Positions 44,191 to 49,742 of a stretch of 49,742 nt of DNA are shown in pieces (position 1 is the first letter of the stretch; each line of letters begins with the position of its first letter). Both the position numbers and the translations under genes were made by a program. The DNA comes from Flagellimonas oceanensis (GTDB taxonomy: Bacteria; Bacteroidota; Bacteroidia; Flavobacteriales; Flavobacteriaceae). A model generated the notes under the pieces. The model did not search any database. It was not told the origin of the DNA and saw only the letters and a program-made list of their open reading frames with translations. The stretch is from contig NZ_RZNA01000043.1 of the NCBI RefSeq assembly GCF_003992595.1, forward strand, positions 1 through 49,742, given 5' to 3'.

Positions 44191-44226
44191 CGATACGTGA
44201 TATTCTGTTTCGGTACGTGATATTCC
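44191..44226. promoter_or_regulatory. Direct-repeat operator between divergent genes
   Basis: CGATACGTGATATTCT (44191-44206) and CGGTACGTGATATTCC (44211-44226) are 20 bases apart, i.e. about two helical turns. A weaker third copy TACGTAAATATA covers the XRE start (44129-44140). This arrangement fits binding and self-repression by the XRE protein. Confidence 0.5.
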
Positions 44227-44259
44227 ATTAGTTCCTTTATCACACATCATTAGAGAAAA

Positions 44260-44577
44260 ATGGAGGCCGAACGAATCAAAGAACTGCTTAATGGGCATGA
44301 GCCCATTGCGATTGTAAGATATTTTGAATGGGCAATCTTTTCAAGGAATCAAGTCAATGCCAAATATCTATTGCTCAGGATGGACAACACAAAAAGTGAC
44401 ATCCTCGAAATGGACATCCCAGAGGGAATGGTCACAATGTTACGGTCCAGACTGGACGATTTTGAATTGGTATTACATGGCAAAAATGGCACTATATGGG
44501 AGCGGTCATCCTTTAGGGAAAGGGTCAGGGAGTTAGTCCCCATAACAAAGATAGCTGACTTGATAGATCTATATTGA
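44260..44577 (+). CDS. Hypothetical protein, 105 aa
   Basis: A soluble protein starting MEAERIKELLNGHEPIAIVR, with AKYLLLRMDNTKSDILEMDI in the centre. No known domain is recognised. It is divergent from the XRE regulator and 30 bases upstream of the HEPN-like gene, so it is probably the first gene of a two-gene unit under XRE control. Confidence 0.65.
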   Translation: MEAERIKELLNGHEPIAIVRYFEWAIFSRNQVNAKYLLLRMDNTKSDILEMDIPEGMVTMLRSRLDDFELVLHGKNGTIWERSSFRERVRELVPITKIADLIDLY

Positions 44578-44607
44578 TTTCCCTAGCCATTACTAAATAA
44601 TATAACT

Positions 44608-45648
44608 ATGAATACAACAGACCAACACATCATCGACAAAATAACCGAGGAGCTGGAAATCGACTGTATCCACCAGAATAAGGATCGACATGTATTTAAA
44701 CATCGGCTGGACATTCTGGCAAGATCGTCTCAAAGGGACTTTCCCGAGCAGGTACGGCCAGTTATCGATGCCATAATGAAACCTTACCCCGATGTTGTTT
44801 ACAGTGTCTTTACAACCAATTATGCACGGAAAGAAGCCCAAGAAGCCAACTTGTACTTTTTAAATAACTGCAATAGAGGCAGCCTTGTATACAAAAACTG
44901 TGAGGACAACTCCCTAATTATCCCTCCCGACTTGGAGCCGAACAAGCTGTACGAAACGGCCAAAAGGGAATTCAAACGGGACATGGCCCGGTTGAAATCC
45001 TATAGGAAGGGAGCCAGTTATTTTAGGGAATTGGGAAACCTTCCCCAGAGTGCCTTTATGCTACACCAGACCTTTGAACAGGGCTATAGGATATTGGAAC
45101 GTTTCATCTGCGGGAGGATAAAGATATGCCATAGCATCAAGAACCATCAAAGCTATGTATTGAAAATGTTGGACAAGCTCGGTGGCACGTTCCAAATGGA
45201 ATCCGATATGGACAGCAAATTGCTCGACCTATTGGAGGATGCCTATTCATCCGCCCGCTATACCCATAGCTACACGATTACCAAAAATGAACTGGAACAG
45301 CTGACCCAAAAATTGTCATTGTTCACTAAGGACATCAAGACCCTGTTCCATCGGGAGCTGTCCATATTCAAACGCAATATCGATAATGGTATTTTCAATC
45401 ATAAGGAAGAACTAGATTTGGAAACGCCCAATGCACATCGTACAACAGTGGAGCCCTATGTGCGCAGGCTTGAATTCGACAACAGCTTCGAGATGCTGTG
45501 CAAAGCAAGGTCACTACTGTTGTTGGGCGTTACCTGTCTACAGGAGGACGTGGAGCCGCCTCTTCATGTAAACGGCTTCGATTACAATATAGTTGAGGTA
45601 CTGCAATTGGCAATAGAATTGTTACCGTTAAAGGAGACAAGTCCTTAA
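44608..45648 (+). CDS. HEPN-like domain protein, 346 aa
   Basis: The middle and C-terminal thirds look like a HEPN helical domain: SYFRELGNLPQSAFMLHQTF is the helix in which a chain of Ala/His/Gln residues lies next to nucleotidyltransferases in MNT-HEPN pairs, and SARYTHSYTITKNELEQLTQ matches the usual later helix. The N-terminal about 120 residues might be a divergent nucleotidyltransferase-like region, but its GS catalytic motif is not seen. No clean RNxxxH is present. The gene is a likely cargo of the mobile region. Function unknown; the HEPN call is moderate. Confidence 0.55.
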   Translation: MNTTDQHIIDKITEELEIDCIHQNKDRHVFKHRLDILARSSQRDFPEQVRPVIDAIMKPYPDVVYSVFTTNYARKEAQEANLYFLNNCNRGSLVYKNCEDNSLIIPPDLEPNKLYETAKREFKRDMARLKSYRKGASYFRELGNLPQSAFMLHQTFEQGYRILERFICGRIKICHSIKNHQSYVLKMLDKLGGTFQMESDMDSKLLDLLEDAYSSARYTHSYTITKNELEQLTQKLSLFTKDIKTLFHRELSIFKRNIDNGIFNHKEELDLETPNAHRTTVEPYVRRLEFDNSFEMLCKARSLLLLGVTCLQEDVEPPLHVNGFDYNIVEVLQLAIELLPLKETSP

Positions 45649-45751
45649 TGCCATATCCAAACTAACTGCCAACCAAATTTATGTAAGGGTTTTGGAAAGA
45701 AAAGTTGGTGATGACATGAGAATGTTGGTGGAAAGAATGGAAGGTAAATAA
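45644..45751 (+). pseudogene. Tail fragment of a second tyrosine integrase
   Basis: An open stretch reads KLTANQIYVRVLERKVGDDM, then ends after MLVERMEGK at TAA 45749-45751. It matches the last about 30 residues of the nearby integrase (KLSTTQIYARVVESKISEDI), including the catalytic Tyr. There is no start, and it begins right at the stop of the HEPN-like gene. It is what remains after a recombination or deletion removed the rest of an integrase gene. Confidence 0.7.
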
Positions 45752-45801
45752 ATCATCGTTTACTTGAACTTTAATCTAACTCCGTTCTTTGTTGTGTAAC
45801 T

Positions 45802-46206
45802 CTATGATTTACTTTTTTTTAAGTCCATATTTTCTACCCAGAAAAGTTTCGATTCTGTGAAACGAATGATAGAGTCATTTAAAATGCTGACTTTGGAATT
45901 ATCAAAATCTAATCGATAATCCTGTGTTATGTCTGTCTCGTTATTACAACTGAGTATAATCGACTTATTTTTAAAAGTCCATGTACCTTGACCTTTTTCG
46001 ATTCCAGTAGCTTGGATTTCGTTGTTCATACCAATTTGTGCCCAATGTTGTTCAAATTCAAAGGTTCCGGTTGAATTAAGAGTCAATTTATAACGTTGCT
46101 TGATTCCGGAACTATTATTGGAAATGTACTCTCCAACGTATTTATCAGTTTGCGAACAGGAGGTAAGACTTGTAATGAGAAAGAATATTAATAAGCTTAA
46201 TTTCAT
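45802..46206 (-). CDS. Hypothetical lipoprotein, 134 aa
   Basis: Lipoprotein signal MKLSLLIFFLITSLTSC with the acylated Cys17. The mature part is beta-rich (KLTLNSTGTFEFEQHWAQIG, then GQGTWTFKNKSIILSCNNET), in the style of small lipocalin- or META-like periplasmic proteins common in Bacteroidota. No family is certain. It is AT-rich relative to the mobilisation genes to its right. Confidence 0.7.
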   Translation of the reverse strand: MKLSLLIFFLITSLTSCSQTDKYVGEYISNNSSGIKQRYKLTLNSTGTFEFEQHWAQIGMNNEIQATGIEKGQGTWTFKNKSIILSCNNETDITQDYRLDFDNSKVSILNDSIIRFTESKLFWVENMDLKKSKS

Positions 46207-47100
46207 TTTTTCTAAAGTAATAAGTTGATTATATATAATCAGTGATCATATTTCTAATATACTCACAATTGACAAATTGATGAGGTAGCTACCTTAAAGA
46301 AGGTTCCATTTGTTATAGTTAATGGTCATAGATTAATTGTTAGAATGTTTGTCCCTAAGTTATCAATTAATTTCGCTATCAGGCACTTGTATTAACGGAA
46401 CCCTTTTAAAATGATTAGGAAACTAGGTTTTATGAGTTATAGAAACTTTATTCAAAACCAATGGACAACAGACCTATTTTAATAATTACCAATAAAGACC
46501 TATATTTATAGAACTAGGGTATATCCCTTTTTTGTACGGCATATTTGATTTGACTTTCCTAAAGTCCGTACAAACCAAAGAATTATTTATAGGGCAACTG
46601 ATTTTTAAATCAGCTTGTATTTATTCAGTCCTTCTAGCGGGTCATGGTAAAGTATACATAATTTGGAATAAATACGATTTATATGATTGTCCTATTGCCT
46701 TATGACAATTGAAAATGCTCAATAACAAGGGGCTAGCAGACTTTTAGAAAAATCAATGGGATACCTCATGTCCTATGAGTTAGTGACTCCTAAAAATTTA
46801 TATATTCATAGACAGCCCTAAAACGCTGGGGACAAAGGCCACTGGTCGTAGCGATTTTCCACTTTTTGGAAAAACGGTAGAGCAAGAGGGTGATGCGCAA
46901 ATTGCGCCATCACGGTTGCTTTCTGGTCTTCAACAAGTTGAAAACCAGTTAATTGAATGAATTTTGGAATACTGTACAAAATCAGGGGCTACAGTAGACT
47001 TTTCCGAAATCTACAGTAAACCCTTTGGGAAGCCCAGTAAACACTGGGAATTTTTGACGCAAAAATTGACGCAATTTCACTAAAAAACAAAATCACACCT
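46207..47100. other. 890-base non-coding region with hairpin cluster upstream of mob genes
   Basis: No gene of credible length is present in the first 640 bases, which are AT-rich. From 46855 the sequence becomes structured: TTTTCCA-n5-TGGAAAA (46855-46873), GTGATGCGCAA-A-TTGCGCCATCAC (46890-46913), CTGGTCTTCAAC-AA-GTTGAAAACCAG (46923-46948), CCCAGT-AAAC-ACTGGG (47033-47048), two CTACAGTA copies (46989, 47011) and two TTGACGCAA copies (47054, 47066). This is the place and style of an oriT with relaxosome binding sites. Confidence 0.6.
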
Positions 47101-47685
47101 ATGGAAAAGCAATCAACAAAAGGCAGAACAAAGAATGGGAAGGGGGGTTATTCAAACATCACGGTAAAGAAGGAAACGGCCGCACGTTTTCGGAGCTATT
47201 CCAAAAAGTTCAACAAGTCCCATAGTGAGGTATTGGACGGGATGATACATTACTTCAAGGAGAACAACCTTGACCCTTTTGGGGAGGGAACTAAGATCAT
47301 CGTTGACAGTATCAAAAAATTGGAGCGTCAGATGATGAAAAAAATCGATAGGCTCATCGCCATTATCAAGAACATGGAAAAGACCAGTATCCGGCCCACC
47401 TATGAAATGATGCTCATTCTTTACGAGGCCTATGTAAAGGATGGGAGGAAACCTAAACGTGAACCCGTTAAGTTACAGGAAGAGCGAATGGATTTTTTGG
47501 AGCCTAGGAATACGGTTCCAAAAACGGAGCATGACAGAATACTGCAAGAATTCAAAGAATATAAAAAGCGATGTACTGAAATCATCGACAATGTGGAGAA
47601 GGTAGAGCCGATGATGGGAAAGCCTTATCTAAAGATCAATATGGGCATCGGGGAATTTGAAAGCCTGAAATATCAATTAAAATAA
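47101..47685 (+). CDS. BfmA/BtgA-family mobilisation protein
   Basis: A 194-aa basic accessory protein of Bacteroidota mobilisable elements. The N-terminal part has ITVKKETAARFRSYSKKFN then SHSEVLDGMIHYFKENN, a ribbon-helix-helix-like DNA-binding unit. A long helical middle segment (KKLERQMMKKIDRLIAIIKN) and a C-terminal coiled coil follow. It would bind the hairpin-rich oriT just upstream and recruit the MobB relaxase encoded 5 bases downstream. Confidence 0.85.
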   Translation: MEKQSTKGRTKNGKGGYSNITVKKETAARFRSYSKKFNKSHSEVLDGMIHYFKENNLDPFGEGTKIIVDSIKKLERQMMKKIDRLIAIIKNMEKTSIRPTYEMMLILYEAYVKDGRKPKREPVKLQEERMDFLEPRNTVPKTEHDRILQEFKEYKKRCTEIIDNVEKVEPMMGKPYLKINMGIGEFESLKYQLK

Positions 47686-47690
47686 AGCTT

Positions 47691-48713
47691 ATGTACCTAA
47701 CCATTTCAGCACAGAAAATGGGCAGTACCTACAACTCCAGTGTGGGGAACTATGTGGACTATCTGGAAAAGGAAAATGAGGATAGATTACCAGAACAGAG
47801 GGAGGAATTCTTTGACCAAGAAAACGACAGCGTAAGCCGACAAACGGTCATCGATGAAATAGATGCCAATACGGCGAAACTAAGGCAGAAGGACCCCAAG
47901 TTCTATTCGATAGTGGTCAGTCCCAACCAAAGGGAATTGAAGACCATTGGGAATGACCCGAACCTATTAAGGGAATATACAAGGAAACTCATGGAGGACT
48001 ATGCCAAGAGTTTCCACCGTAACCAAGAGGTCAAGGCCGAGAACCTGAAATATTACGCCAAGATAGAGCATGAACGCACCTATCGGGGCACTGACAGACA
48101 GGTACAGGAGAATGCTCCCTACCGAGGGGAGATAGCAAGGCTCAGAAACGAGATACGGAAAGTGGAGCGGGGCGAATCCATCGGGAATGTCAAGGAGCTT
48201 GAAAAAGGAATCAAAGAGCAAGAAAGATTGGCACCCCATAAACAGAACGGACAGCTCATTGCCGCAGGGATGCAAAAAGAGGGGCCACAGACCCATATCC
48301 ATATTATTGTCAGCAGAAAAGATGTGACCAACACCTACACCCTTTCCCCGATGGCCAAGCACAGTGCCTCCGAAGTGGAGCTGAACGGAAAAACGGTCAA
48401 GAGAGGATTTGATCGGGACAGCTTTTACCAAGCAGCCGAAAAGACCTTTGACAGGACAACAGGGTTCAAACGGAACTTTGTGGAATCCTATGTAGGGAGA
48501 AAGGCCCATGCCAAGGAACCGGGGAAGTTCTTTGCCAAGGTGATGGGATTGCCCACCAAGGAAAAGGACATGGCCTTCAAACTACTTAAAACAATGGGTG
48601 TCAAAGCCCCGAGTATTCCAACCAATAAGGTACAAATGGCGGCCAAGATCATCAAAGCCCTTGGAAGGGGTATCGATAAGGCTAGGGGGACTGGTGAGGA
48701 CATGGGCTACTGA
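47691..48713 (+). CDS. MobB-family relaxase (BtgB/BfmB-like)
   Basis: A 340-aa relaxase of the type paired with BfmA/BtgA. The His motif THIHIIVSRKD (His202, His204) is the metal site. The N-terminal region (MYLTISAQKMGSTYNSSVGN, then YVDYLEKE) supplies candidate catalytic Tyr residues, and FYSIVVSPNQREL forms the adjacent strand. The C-terminal third is basic. With the preceding gene and oriT candidate it makes a complete mobilisation cassette that needs a helper conjugation system. This relaxase is unrelated in sequence to the one at 16626. Confidence 0.85.
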   Translation: MYLTISAQKMGSTYNSSVGNYVDYLEKENEDRLPEQREEFFDQENDSVSRQTVIDEIDANTAKLRQKDPKFYSIVVSPNQRELKTIGNDPNLLREYTRKLMEDYAKSFHRNQEVKAENLKYYAKIEHERTYRGTDRQVQENAPYRGEIARLRNEIRKVERGESIGNVKELEKGIKEQERLAPHKQNGQLIAAGMQKEGPQTHIHIIVSRKDVTNTYTLSPMAKHSASEVELNGKTVKRGFDRDSFYQAAEKTFDRTTGFKRNFVESYVGRKAHAKEPGKFFAKVMGLPTKEKDMAFKLLKTMGVKAPSIPTNKVQMAAKIIKALGRGIDKARGTGEDMGY

Positions 48714-48871
48714 AATCCAAAAAGCAGGTTGCGCCCTATCGGATTTTTGCTTCACGCTTATCCAGCGTGGGAACGTCCGCCTTGACCATTTTGGTAAAAA
48801 GTGCGTTCCAAAAGCTGTTTTGGGCCCTTCATGGCCCGGAAAAACAATGCCCCATAGGTTGGCTTAAAAAT

Positions 48872-48897
48872 AAAAAGCCCCTTAAAAGGGCTTATTT
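48872..48897 (+). terminator. Terminator after mobB
   Basis: AAGCCC-CTTAAAA-GGGCTT with flanking A and T runs, about 160 bases after the mobB stop. It also lies 70 bases beyond the end of the minus-strand transporter gene and could act on both. Confidence 0.65.
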
Positions 48898-48965
48898 GAA
48901 GTCTGTTTTTCTGAAATCAGAGGCTTGTGCAACGGTTACCATTGTTGTAAGTAGTGCTTTTTAAT

Positions 48966-49742
48966 TCACTTACTTAATTTCAAAATCCGAAACGCTCCTT
49001 GAATTACCAAAATAAAAACGATTGTTCCGATAATCAAATCAGGTTTACTCGAACTCAACCAATTTACCAAAATTCCAGCAATTATTACTCCTAAATTGAT
49101 AATCACATCATTTGATGTAAAAATCATACTCGCTTTCATATGAGCCTCTTCTTTGCTTTTTGACTTTTGCAAAATGTAAAGACAAATTCCGTTTGCGATA
49201 AGTGCAAAAATCGAAACGATAATCATTGTCGAAAAATCGGGTAATTTCTCGTCTCCGAAAAATCTTCTTAAAACTTCCACAAATCCGATAATTGCAAGTG
49301 TAATTTGAAAATATCCAGCAAGTTTGGCAATACGCTTTTTCTTAATCAATGTTCCGCCAACCGCAAACAAACTAATTCCGTAAACAAAACTGTCGGCAAG
49401 CATATCCAAACTATCGGCAACAAGTCCCATTGATTTTGAGATTATTCCTGTTGTCATTTCGATTATGAAAAAGGCAAAATTTATGGCAAGTACAGACCAA
49501 AGTAACTTTTTTTGGTTTGCATTTTCTTTAAATTCCGTTTGGTCGGTTTGTTCGGTCGAGATTTTCTTTCCGCCTAAATTTAGTTCGATAACGGACTTTT
49601 CGATTTGGTCGGTTTCCCCGCTGTGAAAAACAGTCAGTTTTCGGTTCGGAATATCAAAGTCCAAATTCGCAATACTTGAAATTCCGTCCAATTTCATTCG
49701 GATTAGATTTTCCTCTGAAGGACAGTCCATTTTGGTAATTTC
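48966..49742 (-). CDS. Cation diffusion facilitator-type transporter with HMA-like N-terminal domain (5' end outside window)
   Basis: Six membrane helices follow an about 70-residue cytosolic N-terminal domain. The second helix has the metal-site pattern GLVADSLDMLADSFVYG, and helices 1, 3, 4, 5 and 6 are clear, as in CDF (Zn2+/Co2+/Cd2+ efflux) proteins. The N-terminal domain reads EITKMDCPSEENLIRMKLDG, like a heavy-metal-associated domain but with only one Cys in place of CxxC. The frame is open to the window edge, four codons before the first Met (49730), so the true start lies outside. It probably exports a divalent metal; metal genes are frequent cargo of such elements. Confidence 0.82.
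   Translation of the reverse strand, partial: EITKMDCPSEENLIRMKLDGISSIANLDFDIPNRKLTVFHSGETDQIEKSVIELNLGGKKISTEQTDQTEFKENANQKKLLWSVLAINFAFFIIEMTTGIISKSMGLVADSLDMLADSFVYGISLFAVGGTLIKKKRIAKLAGYFQITLAIIGFVEVLRRFFGDEKLPDFSTMIIVSIFALIANGICLYILQKSKSKEEAHMKASMIFTSNDVIINLGVIIAGILVNWLSSSKPDLIIGTIVFILVIQGAFRILKLSK

Noticed and set aside
48598..48964. Plus-strand frames over the mobB end and downstream
   Set aside because: They are shifted relative to mobB or run through the terminator, and have no protein character.

Overview
The window reads as a chromosome segment of a marine-type Flavobacteriaceae bacterium (phylum Bacteroidota). Supporting this are the moderate-to-low GC, a fused thrA-thrB-thrC operon, a Bacteroidota-style GT117/DUF2723 membrane glycosyltransferase, a ClpC with a UVR region, a CTnDOT-type tyrosine integrase that lacks the first catalytic Arg, and BfmA/MobB-type mobilisation genes. 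Genus-level placement (for example near Muricauda/Flagellimonas) is only a guess.

Layout. 1-400: end of an IS21-family insertion sequence (start of istA plus three terminal repeats). 750-7414: accessory island. It holds an unknown two-gene unit and then a tight five-gene operon (2157-6735): XRE regulator, m5C DNA methyltransferase, a protein with two GHKL ATPase domains, a phospho-receiver protein and a small CHAT/caspase-like cysteine protease candidate. A pRiA4b ORF-3-like protein follows. 7599-11283: core genes (GT117, VOC). 11307-19163: decayed and mobile DNA. It contains a broken serine hydrolase, a broken small gene, lipoproteins, an RNxxxH (HEPN-like) protein, a mobC/relaxase/excisionase-like/integrase mobilisation unit and a probable oriT.

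19280-41923: core block with yebC, pterin dehydratase, an SDR protein, gcvT, an M24 aminopeptidase, thrC-thrB-thrA with a threonine-rich leader peptide, nnrD/E, clpC, gyrA, a TPR protein, an NlpC/P60 hydrolase, a thiolase and a 7TM-HD phosphohydrolase. 42037-42212: tRNA-Ser(GCT) and tRNA-Pro(TGG). From 42428 a second mobile region begins beside tRNA-Pro: a CTnDOT-like integrase, an XRE regulator with repeated operator-like sites, a HEPN-like protein, the tail of a second integrase, a lipoprotein, a hairpin-rich probable oriT, BfmA/BtgA and MobB mobilisation genes, and a cation diffusion facilitator cut by the window edge.

The most interesting element is the operon at 2157-6735. It looks like a restriction-modification locus whose nuclease has been replaced by a two-component-type relay (ATPase/kinase to receiver) ending in a protease. 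That arrangement suggests an anti-phage signalling system in which DNA modification status could gate a suicide protease. The parts are read directly from motifs; the system-level function is inference. Other points of note are the threonine leader peptide upstream of thrA, a coiled-coil reading frame overprinted on the relaxase gene, and two candidate transfer origins.
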